A stretch of DNA of 6,239 nt from Clostridia bacterium (GCA_017959485.1 JAGDAM010000087.1:1-6239), one strand, 5' to 3'. Shown: positions 1 through 5,844, counted from the stretch's first letter. A program made the numbers and translations. Notes: generated by a model not told the origin, from the sequence alone.

Positions 1-224
1 AGACAGTGCCACTTACGATTACATAGCGCCCCATTCGGCCGCCTTCGCGGCCACCTTCCCCAGCCGGGGAAGGCAGGAGACGCGGTCAGTGCAAACACAG
101 TGCCTCTAACGGTTCCGTAACCATCATCCGGTCGCGTCCGCGGACACCGTGGCTCGCCGAAGGCGAGGCGTGCCCGAGGGAAGGTGCAGGTCAGAGGTTA
201 CCGGACGGACAGTGCCTCTGACGG
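1..224. repeat. Hairpin-rich interspersed repeat, two diverged tandem units
   Basis: ACAGTGCC occurs at 3-10, 97-104 and 209-216, splitting the stretch into two units of about 94 and 112 bp. The last two copies extend to a 16-base match with one difference (97-112 and 209-224). Each unit carries strong inverted repeats: GGCCGC/GCGGCC (37-52), CCTTCCCC/GGGGAAGG (54-73), GTCCGCGGAC (136-145), CTCGCC-GAA-GGCGAG (153-167) and GTCAGAGG/CCTCTGAC (190-222). Read on the minus strand, both units run CTGC(A)C-CTTCCC, then GC hairpins, then a GACCGGATG- or GGCCGAATG-like stretch, then the GGCACTGT boundary, so they look like diverged copies of one element. No convincing gene overlaps them; a 110-codon minus-strand frame crossing the area looks like translated repeat. 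The array probably continues left of the window. It resembles non-autonomous intergenic repeats of uncultured Clostridia, but this rests on pattern recognition. Confidence 0.65.
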
Positions 225-449
225 AACAGAGAATATGTCGTTTCTCATTTTTTCGACACTTTATTTGATATAAATCGCAAAAAAGGAGACGCTTTTTCGA
301 GTTAATAATCAACACAGGCACCGAACCAAAGGCGCCGTGTGACTGCAGCTTTCCGGTCACGCCGGGCCCCCTCCCGGAGCGGAGCTCCCAGAAGAGCTCC
401 CCGGGTACGCAGAAGCACTCCCCGGGGGCACGCGAAGCCCGCGGACTCC
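225..449. other. Non-coding intergenic stretch
   Basis: I see no credible gene here. The first part (about 241-310) is AT-rich, unlike its surroundings. It contains an extended -10-like string (TGATATAAA at 266-274) without a matching -35 box, a short TGTCG/CGACA inverted repeat (236-258), and a Shine-Dalgarno-like AAGGAG (282-287) that is not followed by a usable start codon. The AT-rich island between two GC-rich repeat blocks may be the original intergenic DNA, or the remnant of a small transcription unit. From about 330 the sequence becomes GC-rich and repetitive again. Confidence 0.5.
378..436. repeat. Short degenerate GC-rich repeats upstream of the dfx promoter
   Basis: CTCCCCGGG occurs at 397-405 and again at 418-426, 21 bp apart; each is followed within a few bases by an ACGC..GAAG string. 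A more diverged copy (GCTCCC-AGAAG) lies just upstream at about 384-394. An inverted repeat GGAGCTC/GAGCTCC with a 6-nt loop spans 381-400, and CCGGG/CCCGG spans 362-377. The block ends about 14 bp before the -35 box of the superoxide reductase promoter. It may be another decayed intergenic repeat; a regulator-binding role is possible but nothing in the sequence shows it. Confidence 0.4.
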
Positions 450-479
450 TTGACAAAACCGGCCGGTGTATGTTATACT
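450..479 (+). promoter_or_regulatory. Sigma-A extended -10 promoter for superoxide reductase
   Basis: A perfect -35 box TTGACA (450-455) is followed after 18 bp by TATACT (474-479), five of six matches to TATAAT, with the extended -10 dinucleotide TG at 471-472. Transcription should start near 486, giving a leader of about 50 nt before the ATG at 535. No obvious operator palindrome such as a PerR or Fur box overlaps it, so the gene may be expressed strongly and constitutively. Confidence 0.88.
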
Positions 480-500
480 ATTCGTACAAAAATAAACAAT

Positions 501-517
501 CCGCGGCGCCGCCGCGG
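501..517 (+). promoter_or_regulatory. GC stem-loop in the dfx 5' leader
   Basis: CCGCGGC (501-507) and GCCGCGG (511-517) are perfect 7-bp inverted arms around the 3-nt loop GCC. All the pairs are G-C. The hairpin starts about 15 nt after the expected transcript start and ends 6 nt before the GGAGG ribosome binding site (524-528), which stays single-stranded. There is no U-tract, so it is not a terminator. It may stabilise the transcript's 5' end or affect ribosome loading (inference). Confidence 0.6.
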
Positions 518-534
518 GGAACCGGAGGAATATT

Positions 535-909
535 ATGGAAATGGAGTTTTACCGCTGCGCGCACTGCGGGCAGATCATCGCGATAGTTAAAAAGACCGGC
601 GTTCCGGTCAAATGCTGCGGCGAGAATATGCAGAAGATCATCCCCGGAACTACCGACGCATCCCGCGAAAAGCACGTTCCGGTCGTTAAGGTCGAAGGCA
701 ACGTCGTCACCGTCAGAGTCGGTTCGGTCGATCATCCCATGATCCCCGAGCATTACATCGAATGGATCTCGCTCCAGACGAAATTCGGCAACCAGCGCAA
801 GGCGTTAAAGCCGGGCGAGGCCCCCGAAGTCTGCTTCGCGATCTGCGAAGGCGACGAGGTCGAAGCCGTTTACGCCTACTGCAACCTGCACTCTCTCTGG
901 AAAGCGTAA
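535..909 (+). CDS. dfx: Desulfoferrodoxin / superoxide reductase (two-iron type)
   Basis: Reduces superoxide to hydrogen peroxide without producing oxygen, in the cytoplasm of anaerobes, usually taking electrons from rubredoxin. The 124-aa protein has the full two-domain layout. The N-terminal desulforedoxin-like domain (about residues 4-36) has C8, C11, C27 and C28 for the Fe(Cys)4 centre I. The C-terminal neelaredoxin-like domain carries the expected centre II ligands H47, H67, H73, C116 and H119, with the E45-K46 pair in the EKHVPV motif and the HPM, YIEWI and YCNLHSLWK signatures. The ATG at 535 has GGAGG six bases upstream and its own strong promoter. Two extra cysteines, C100 and C104, sit near the active-site domain; I do not recall them as conserved in the family. 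The gene appears monocistronic or weakly coupled to the next gene across a hairpin. Family assignment is secure. Confidence 0.97.
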   Translation: MEMEFYRCAHCGQIIAIVKKTGVPVKCCGENMQKIIPGTTDASREKHVPVVKVEGNVVTVRVGSVDHPMIPEHYIEWISLQTKFGNQRKALKPGEAPEVCFAICEGDEVEAVYAYCNLHSLWKA

Positions 910-930
910 GACCGATCATAATTTCCGGCA

Positions 931-966
931 GATACCGCACGATCCTCAGGGATACTGTGCGGTATC
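931..966 (+). terminator. Perfect-arm hairpin after dfx, possible weak terminator
   Basis: GATACCGCAC (931-940) and GTGCGGTATC (957-966) are perfect 10-bp arms. Inside the loop ATCC (942-945) can pair with GGAT (950-953), so the whole forms a long two-tier stem. It lies 21 nt after the dfx stop codon and ends 15 nt before the next start. It is not followed by a T-run (GGCTTGAATAGGG), so classical intrinsic termination would be inefficient. It could act as a leaky terminator or an mRNA processing or stabilising element that uncouples dfx from the downstream pair. No good promoter is visible between this hairpin and the next gene, which favours some read-through. Confidence 0.45.
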
Positions 967-981
967 GGCTTGAATAGGGCA

Positions 982-2256
982 ATGAAAAAGAAAAAGTGGT
1001 TCAGACTCGACAACGCCGCGCTCATTTTCCCCGCGATAATGAAGCGCCGCTGGAACAACGTCTTCCGGATCTCGGTCTCTCTCACCGGAGAGACGGATCC
1101 GGAAGCGTTATCGCTTGCGGTCGAGAATCTGAAGGGGCGGTTTCCATCCTTTTTCGTGCGTCTGAGAACCGGTTTTTTCTGGTACTATCTTGAGGAGATA
1201 AATGGAAAGGTGCCGGTGGTCGCCGAGTACGCCTATCCGCTCACCCATATGAGCCGCGCCCAGCTTTCGCGCAGCTGCATTCTGGTGCTTTACTACGGCA
1301 ATCGGTTTGCCGTCGAGTTTTTTCACTCGGTGACCGACGGAACCGGAGGAGCCGAATTCGTAAAAAATCTGACCGCGGAATACCTGCGCGTCAAATACCG
1401 TGTCCCTCCGGTTTTTGAGGGCGGAATAGTCGATCCCGCAGAAGAACCCGATCCCGTAGAGCTCGCGGACAGATTTCCCGAATGCGCCGGGGGATTCCCG
1501 GTACCCGAGGAGGATACGAAAGTGTTCCGCATGCGCGGGACTCCCGAGCCGGACAGGTTCAGGCATCTGACGACGGGGATCGTCCCGACCGGCGCGCTGA
1601 TCGAGGCGGCTCACCGGCACGGCGTCACCGTCACCGCCTTCCTCGCCGCGGTCATGGCCGAGGCGGTGGCAAGGTTACAGGACGAAACCCTTCCCCGACG
1701 CGCGGCAAGGCCGGTCCGGATCATGATTCCGGTCAATCTGCGCCGACTCTTCGGAGTGACCACGCTCCGGAATTTTGTCCTCACCGTGACCGCCGGATTT
1801 GATCCCCGTCTCGGCGAATACAGTTTCGACGAGATCTGCTCGCTGATAAGGCATTCGCTGGCGATAACCGCCACGCGCCAGCATATGGCGGCGAAGATCG
1901 AGGCGAACGTCCGTCCCGCCGAAAACCGAATAATCAGGGCGATGCCCCTTTTCATAAAGAATCCGGTCATGCGGATGGTTTATCATTTTGTCGGCGAGCG
2001 GGTCGGATGCATAAACGTGTCGAATCTCGGCAGCGTCTCGTTTCCCGGGGAATACGCGAAATTCGTCGAGCGCTTCGAATTCATTATCGGCGTGCAGTAT
2101 TCCTATCCGAACAACTGTTCGGTCGTGTCCTGCGGAGGCAGGACCTTTATCAATATGATCCGCTCGACGAAGGAGTCGGAGCTCGAACGTCTCTTTTTCG
2201 CGAGACTCGTCGAACTCGGACTGCCGGTAGAGATTGAAAGCAACAGAAGGAGGTAG
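982..2256 (+). CDS. Condensation/alcohol-acetyltransferase-like acyltransferase
   Basis: A 424-aa protein of the chloramphenicol-acetyltransferase-like superfamily, which transfers acyl groups from CoA or a carrier to an alcohol or amine. Diagnostic is the HxxxDG catalytic motif, HSVTDGTGG, with H115 as general base and D119-G120. The N-terminal WFRLDNAALIFPA string and the late NVSNLGSV segment resemble clostridial proteins annotated as alcohol acetyltransferases. The DFGWG motif of peptide-synthetase condensation domains is absent, so I do not call it an NRPS domain. There is no signal peptide or clear membrane helix. The start is uncertain: I chose ATG 982, just before the basic KKKKW, although only a close AGGG (976-979) precedes it; TTG at 970 has no ribosome binding site and abuts the 931-966 hairpin. 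The stop codon adjoins the next gene's ribosome binding site, so the two are probably translationally coupled. Its substrate is unknown. Confidence 0.72.
   Translation: MKKKKWFRLDNAALIFPAIMKRRWNNVFRISVSLTGETDPEALSLAVENLKGRFPSFFVRLRTGFFWYYLEEINGKVPVVAEYAYPLTHMSRAQLSRSCILVLYYGNRFAVEFFHSVTDGTGGAEFVKNLTAEYLRVKYRVPPVFEGGIVDPAEEPDPVELADRFPECAGGFPVPEEDTKVFRMRGTPEPDRFRHLTTGIVPTGALIEAAHRHGVTVTAFLAAVMAEAVARLQDETLPRRAARPVRIMIPVNLRRLFGVTTLRNFVLTVTAGFDPRLGEYSFDEICSLIRHSLAITATRQHMAAKIEANVRPAENRIIRAMPLFIKNPVMRMVYHFVGERVGCINVSNLGSVSFPGEYAKFVERFEFIIGVQYSYPNNCSVVSCGGRTFINMIRSTKESELERLFFARLVELGLPVEIESNRRR
2247..2253 (+). promoter_or_regulatory. Ribosome binding site inside the upstream gene's end
   Basis: AAGGAGG immediately precedes the TAG stop (2254-2256) of the acyltransferase and lies seven bases before ATG 2261. 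It fixes the start of the membrane protein at 2261 rather than the in-frame TTG at 2234, which has no ribosome binding site. The arrangement, with four bases between stop and start, indicates one transcript and likely translational coupling. Confidence 0.9.
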
Positions 2257-2260
2257 ACGG

Positions 2261-2953
2261 ATGTACTGCGTGCGATGCGGCGTAAAACTCGGAGACGGAG
2301 AAACCGAATGTCCGCTCTGCCATACCGCTCTCCCGGTCGTCGGAGAGGAGTCGGGCGCTTCATATACCGCCTACAGCGACAGATATCCGAAGGAAAAGGA
2401 TAACGAAAAATATCTCGTCCTCGGGATTATCACGACCGTCATGGCGGCCGCCTGTCTCATCTGCCTGATACTCTGCCTCAAGACTTTCGGAAGAGTCTAC
2501 TGGTCGGGATACGTGATGCTCGGGATCGCGCTGGCCTGGACGACGTTCGTCCTGCCCTTCTTTTTCCGAAAATGGTATCCGCTCATCTTTCTGCCGATCG
2601 ATTTCGCGGCGGTAGCGGGGTATCTTCTGTATATCTGTCTGTCGCTCGGACAGCACTGGTATCTCAGCTTTGCGTTTCCGCTGACGCTTATCACCTGCGC
2701 GCTGACGCTGACCGCGGTCTCTCTCCTCAGGTATATAAAGAAAGGCAGGATATTCATCGTCGGAGGACTGCTCGTCGGGCTCGGTTCGATAAGCATGCTG
2801 GTCGAGTTCTTCCAGCATATCACCTTCCGCACCCCGATGTTTGTCTGGTCGCTTTACTGCGTGATTTTCTTCTCCGCGCTGGGGCTCTTTTTCATCATTT
2901 CGGCGATTATTCCGCCGCTCCGGGCTTTTCTCGAGAGGAAGTTCTTTATCTAA
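2261..2953 (+). CDS. Zinc-ribbon, six-helix membrane protein (DUF6320-like)
   Basis: A 230-aa protein with an N-terminal zinc ribbon (C3, C6, C17, C20; CxxC spaced by ten residues from CPLC) and then about six hydrophobic helices: roughly residues 52-73, 80-102, 106-129, 133-156, 163-183 and 194-218. This layout matches clostridial membrane proteins I recognise as DUF6320, often encoded directly after an alcohol-acetyltransferase-like gene, as here. The family assignment is from memory of its architecture and neighbourhood. A short, polar, Lys/Glu-rich linker (about 37-50) joins ribbon and membrane part. The molecular role is unknown; it may anchor or partner the soluble acyltransferase for an envelope or lipid modification (inference). 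In similar clusters I recall an alpha/beta hydrolase as a third gene; here the operon ends at a strong terminator instead. The start is set by AAGGAGG at 2247-2253. Confidence 0.75.
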   Translation: MYCVRCGVKLGDGETECPLCHTALPVVGEESGASYTAYSDRYPKEKDNEKYLVLGIITTVMAAACLICLILCLKTFGRVYWSGYVMLGIALAWTTFVLPFFFRKWYPLIFLPIDFAAVAGYLLYICLSLGQHWYLSFAFPLTLITCALTLTAVSLLRYIKKGRIFIVGGLLVGLGSISMLVEFFQHITFRTPMFVWSLYCVIFFSALGLFFIISAIIPPLRAFLERKFFI

Positions 2954-2963
2954 AAAAGATATG

Positions 2964-3003
2964 GGGCTGTAAAAAAAGGTACCTTTTTTTACAGCCCGTT
3001 TTT
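2964..3003. terminator. Bidirectional intrinsic terminator (34-bp perfect palindrome)
   Basis: Positions 2964-2997 form a perfect palindrome with 17-bp arms centred on GGT|ACC: GGGCTGT, then A7, then GGTACC, then T7, then ACAGCCC. On the plus strand it is followed by G and T5 (2999-3003); on the minus strand a T6 run (complement of 2952-2957) follows after six bases. It lies ten bases after the plus-strand stop codon and seventeen bases beyond the minus-strand stop, serving two convergent genes. In RNA the tip must form a loop of about GUAC. Confidence 0.93.
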
Positions 3004-3014
3004 GGAAGTTTGGG

Positions 3015-4370
3015 TTATTTCAGCGATTCGATCAGTTCTTCGCAGCCTGCGATGATAAGCTCGCCTACTCCCGCTTTGAAGCGCGAGCTTCTCGCTTCGT
3101 ACCCGCCCTCGGCGTAGGAGTCTTTCATCGGGAAGTATCCCTCGCAGCCGTTCGTCAGGCAGCATGGTATTACGTTTTTGCCGTCCCGGCGGTCGCGCAG
3201 TGCCTTTCCGATGGCTCCGAAGGGCTCTCCCGGTATTCCGACGAAGACGTTTCTTCCAATCGCCAGAGCCGAGAGGGGCATCTCAAACGCGTCCGGGCCG
3301 TCCTTCAGCGCGACCATGCGCCCGGCTTCGGCGACGACGGTCGTCAGCATCATTCCCGTATAGGGTATGTCGGCGTCGCGACCCGCCGTGTGAAGAGCGT
3401 GGATCTTTTCGGCTTCCCGCAGTTCTTTCTCCGTCGGCACGTTGGAGGGAATCCGAATCCGCTTTACGGCGTACGCGATGCCGGTCTCTTCCTCTTCCGG
3501 CAGCTTCTCCCAAATCTGGAGGAGGCCCCCGGCGACCGTCATACCCATATGCCTCGCGTGAGCGTAGCCGCGCGAGACGTCGTCGAAATCGAGTATCATT
3601 CCGTTGAGGTCGCCCGGCTTCGGGCTGACGTTTACGTGATTAATATCGCCCTCGGCTCCGTTGAGCATAATCAGTCGCGTTCCCGGGACCGCCGCCTCGA
3701 AGGTGCGCCTGGCAAATCCCGGCCAGTCGGCCGAGATGCGCTCGCCGCCTATCGTGTCGGGATGGCAGCCGAAGGAGGCAAGGGCTATATCCGGCTTGCC
3801 CGCTTCCGACCTGTCAAGCCGGACGAGTCCGATTCTGTCGTCCGCTTCGGACAGCGGACGGAGGACGTCGGGGTTTCCGACTCCCGGATTTGTCCGGACG
3901 CTTCCGTCCTTCATCAGATACCTGCGTCCGAAAGCTATTCCGGGAGCGTGAGCCGTTCCCGAAGACAGCTTTGCCGGAGCGAGATCTGCGATCGCCTCAG
4001 CGGCGGCTTCGGCAAGCGTCGCGCGCAGGAATCTTTTGTATTCGGATATGAGTTCCGCAGTTTCCGCCTCGCTTTTTTCGCTGAGAGACGGACCGGTGTG
4101 GGTGTGAGTGCAGGCGATGAAAACGGCTTCGGGCTCGGCGTTCGCGGCTTTTGCCGCCGCTTCGCGGCAACAGTCGGCAAAGCCGGTCGAGCCGATGTTG
4201 AGCAGATCGCAGACGGCGATGACCGCCGTGCGTCCCCCGCATCGCAGTGCGCATACGTTTAATTCGAGAGAATCGAGTTTTCCCCGGACTCTCCTCGGAA
4301 CGAAATAACCCGATATCGCGATTCCGCTCGGCGGATCGATGGTTTTTCTGCAAAATCCCGCGTAAAGCAT
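3015..4370 (-). CDS. Neutral/alkaline ceramidase-family protein, short form, atypical active site
   Basis: A 451-aa protein resembling the N-terminal catalytic domain of neutral/alkaline non-lysosomal ceramidases, zinc amidases that cleave ceramide. Apparent zinc ligands are H89 (in THTHTG, with H91), H203 (in FGCHPDTIGG, followed by SADWPG), E382 (in PGEPFG) and a Tyr near 419 or 424 (DSYAEGGYE). However, the segment matching the ceramidase GDVSPN motif reads GDINHV (residues 241-246), so the nucleophilic Ser is Asn244. The roughly 150-200-residue C-terminal domain of full-length ceramidases is also missing, and no signal peptide is present. I therefore infer a cytoplasmic metallohydrolase of this fold with a substrate other than ceramide. 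The ATG at 4370 is chosen because GGAGG (complement of 4379-4383) lies eight bases upstream; the longer TTG start at 4403 would fall beside the -10 box. Divergent from the GH20 gene. Confidence 0.8.
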   Translation of the reverse strand: MLYAGFCRKTIDPPSGIAISGYFVPRRVRGKLDSLELNVCALRCGGRTAVIAVCDLLNIGSTGFADCCREAAAKAANAEPEAVFIACTHTHTGPSLSEKSEAETAELISEYKRFLRATLAEAAAEAIADLAPAKLSSGTAHAPGIAFGRRYLMKDGSVRTNPGVGNPDVLRPLSEADDRIGLVRLDRSEAGKPDIALASFGCHPDTIGGERISADWPGFARRTFEAAVPGTRLIMLNGAEGDINHVNVSPKPGDLNGMILDFDDVSRGYAHARHMGMTVAGGLLQIWEKLPEEEETGIAYAVKRIRIPSNVPTEKELREAEKIHALHTAGRDADIPYTGMMLTTVVAEAGRMVALKDGPDAFEMPLSALAIGRNVFVGIPGEPFGAIGKALRDRRDGKNVIPCCLTNGCEGYFPMKDSYAEGGYEARSSRFKAGVGELIIAGCEELIESLK

Positions 4371-4443
4371 TCGTACGTCCTCCGGAAAGTGCTTGCTACG
4401 CAATATTATACATTCATTTTATCTCTCAGTCAAGGAGACCGTT
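4371..4443. promoter_or_regulatory. Compact divergent control region
   Basis: Only 73 bp separate the two start codons. Besides the minus-strand promoter, the plus-strand gene must have its own promoter here, because no upstream plus-strand gene reads into it: the palindrome at 2964-2997 closes the previous operon. The best plus-strand candidates are weak: TTGCTA (4393-4398) with an 18-bp gap to an AT-rich TTTTAT (4417-4422), or TATTAT (4404-4409), which overlaps the minus-strand -10 box but lacks a -35. A regulator binding between them could switch both genes together (inference). The plus-strand ribosome binding site is AAGGAG at 4432-4437, six bases before ATG 4444. Confidence 0.5.
4405..4433 (-). 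promoter_or_regulatory. Sigma-A promoter of the ceramidase-family gene
   Basis: On the minus strand TTGACT (complement of 4428-4433) is followed after exactly 17 bp by a perfect TATAAT (complement of 4405-4410). Transcription should start near 4398, giving a leader of about 28 nt before ATG 4370. The -35 box overlaps the AAGGAG ribosome binding site (4432-4437) of the divergent GH20 gene, so the two transcription units share a very compact control region. Confidence 0.9.
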
Positions 4444-5787
4444 ATGACACAATACAAAAAAAAAGAGGAAGCCTGTCGCCGATCGGGCGTTATGATCGAT
4501 ACCGGCCGCAAGTATTATTCTCCCTCAGCCCTTGAAAAGCTCGTCGATATCATCTCGCGGGCGGGACTCGGCGTCATTCAGCTGCACTTTTCCGAGGAAA
4601 TGGGTTTCGGGATCGAGTCGGGGCTCTTCCCGTGGCTGCCCGGGCGGGACGGCCGGCTCTGCACGCAGGGACAGGTCGGTTCGCTCGCGACCGACGGAAG
4701 ATATCTTTCGTACGCCGAGCTCTCGGCGCTCGCGGAATACGCCTTGGATAGGGGAGTGGAAGTCATTCCTTCCTTCGACTCTCCCGGACACCTCAATTAC
4801 ACCGTAAAAAGATTTCACGATACCGTCCGCGAAACGGGATCGTATTCCTTCGGTTTCGGCGGGAGCGAGTATCTGACTCGTTTCGACGGAGAGGGATATT
4901 CGTTTTTCATCGACGGAAAGGAAGACGCGGAAGCGCCGCCCGCGTCACGCGAATACGGTATCGGCTCCTTCTTTTCGGCGGGCGGAAAGACAAGCCGCGT
5001 CAAAGGCACGAACAATCAGGGGTTCTCGCGCGGAATAGATATTTCGAACCGCACGGCGGCGGCTTACGTTTCGGCGGTGTTTTCCGAGGCGGCGTCATTT
5101 TTCGCGTCGCTCGGCTGCCGCTCGATAGATATCGGAGGTGACGAGCTGCTCGGATTCGCTCCGGCTGCGGTCGAGACGTCGGTTCTTCCGCGCTGGGGGC
5201 AGCTTGACGGCTGGAAGAGGAAAGCCGAGGAGCTCACGGGCAGCGCAGACGCCGTCGCATACGATTTGTTCGTCGACTATATGAATCATCTGAGGCGTCT
5301 TGCCGCGGAGCTCGGTTACCGTTCTGTCAGGGTCTGGAACGACGAATTTATGCGCGAGTCGGACACCGGCTGGAAATACGGAGACCCGGGACACGTTCAG
5401 TTCGACCGGGGGTACACCGTGCAGTTCTGGTCGGCAAAGCCGGCGTTCGCCTCACCCGCCGCGATCGCGGGGAGGGGAATCGATCTTATCGGCGCCGACA
5501 GCGTATACTGCTATTACGTGCTGACCGAAAAGGCGAGAGCGGTCCCGCCCGCCGCGTACGAAAAATCGAATCCCGGATGCATTTCGGGCGAGTGGGACAG
5601 GTATTCTTTCGGACTTCCCGGAACTGAAGGCAGGACGCTCGACACGCCCGAGCTGCGCGAGCGTCTGCGCGGCAATATGATCTGCGTCTGGTCCGATCGT
5701 CCCGACCTCGAGGATGAGGACACGGTTATCGCGAACGCCGGAAAGATGGCCGAGGCGATGGCGGAGGCAATCCGCCGCGCGGAGTAG
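4444..5787 (+). CDS. Family GH20 beta-N-acetylhexosaminidase-like glycoside hydrolase
   Basis: A 447-aa protein with a GH20 TIM-barrel, a family that releases terminal beta-GlcNAc or beta-GalNAc by substrate-assisted catalysis. Recognisable are MIDTGRKYYS (R22 corresponds to the substrate-binding Arg of the usual LDxxR motif), the long first helix and VIQLHFSEE strand, VIPSFDSPGH (residues 107-115, normally PEIDxPGH), IDIGGDE with the catalytic pair D233-E234, and conserved tryptophans W298, W329 (VQFW) and W416 (CVWSD). It has the catalytic barrel alone: no N-terminal GH20b domain, no carbohydrate-binding module, no signal peptide, so it is probably cytoplasmic and acts on imported oligosaccharides. 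The Ser-Phe in place of the usual Pro-Glu in the PGH motif suggests a divergent subfamily. The ATG at 4444 is set by AAGGAG six bases before the start; an in-frame TTG at 4393 lies upstream of any likely transcript start. Exact substrate unknown. Confidence 0.88.
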   Translation: MTQYKKKEEACRRSGVMIDTGRKYYSPSALEKLVDIISRAGLGVIQLHFSEEMGFGIESGLFPWLPGRDGRLCTQGQVGSLATDGRYLSYAELSALAEYALDRGVEVIPSFDSPGHLNYTVKRFHDTVRETGSYSFGFGGSEYLTRFDGEGYSFFIDGKEDAEAPPASREYGIGSFFSAGGKTSRVKGTNNQGFSRGIDISNRTAAAYVSAVFSEAASFFASLGCRSIDIGGDELLGFAPAAVETSVLPRWGQLDGWKRKAEELTGSADAVAYDLFVDYMNHLRRLAAELGYRSVRVWNDEFMRESDTGWKYGDPGHVQFDRGYTVQFWSAKPAFASPAAIAGRGIDLIGADSVYCYYVLTEKARAVPPAAYEKSNPGCISGEWDRYSFGLPGTEGRTLDTPELRERLRGNMICVWSDRPDLEDEDTVIANAGKMAEAMAEAIRRAE

Positions 5788-5803
5788 CCGTCCGTCAGCG
5801 TGA

Positions 5804-5830
5804 ATCCGCGGCAGCCCAGATGCGCGGGAT
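5804..5830 (+). terminator. GC stem-loop after the GH20 gene, weak terminator candidate
   Basis: ATCCGCG (5804-5810) can pair with CGCGGGAT (5823-5830) with one bulged G around a 12-nt loop, 17 bases after the GH20 stop. No T-run follows. It may mark the end of the GH20 transcript, but efficient intrinsic termination is doubtful. Confidence 0.3.
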
Positions 5831-5844
5831 ACGGATTGACGCGA

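Noticed and set aside
1..224. Possible CRISPR array
   Set aside because: Only an 8-16-base string recurs, spacing is 94-112 bp, and the material between copies is itself related and palindromic rather than unique spacers; no cas genes are present.
282..345. Small gene starting after AAGGAG at 282-287
   Set aside because: No ATG, GTG or TTG lies at a usable distance; the first GTG (337) is followed at once by a stop.
124..456. 110-codon minus-strand reading frame
   Set aside because: It translates the repeat units and hairpins, has no ribosome binding site and no recognisable protein features.
982..2256. Peptide-synthetase condensation domain
   Set aside because: The DFGWG motif and any adjoining adenylation or carrier domain are absent; it is a free-standing acyltransferase-like protein.
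3390..4262. 290-codon plus-strand frame inside the ceramidase-like gene
   Set aside because: It is antisense to a well-supported gene, has no start signal and an Arg/Ser-rich composition typical of shadow frames in GC-rich DNA.
4371..4403. Longer ceramidase-like protein starting at TTG 4403
   Set aside because: That codon lies upstream of the expected transcript start (about 4398) beside the -10 box, whereas ATG 4370 has GGAGG at proper spacing.
5836..5841. TTGACG as -35 box of the riboswitch promoter
   Set aside because: It is 26 bp from TATAAT; TGGACA at 5845-5850 gives exactly 17 bp.
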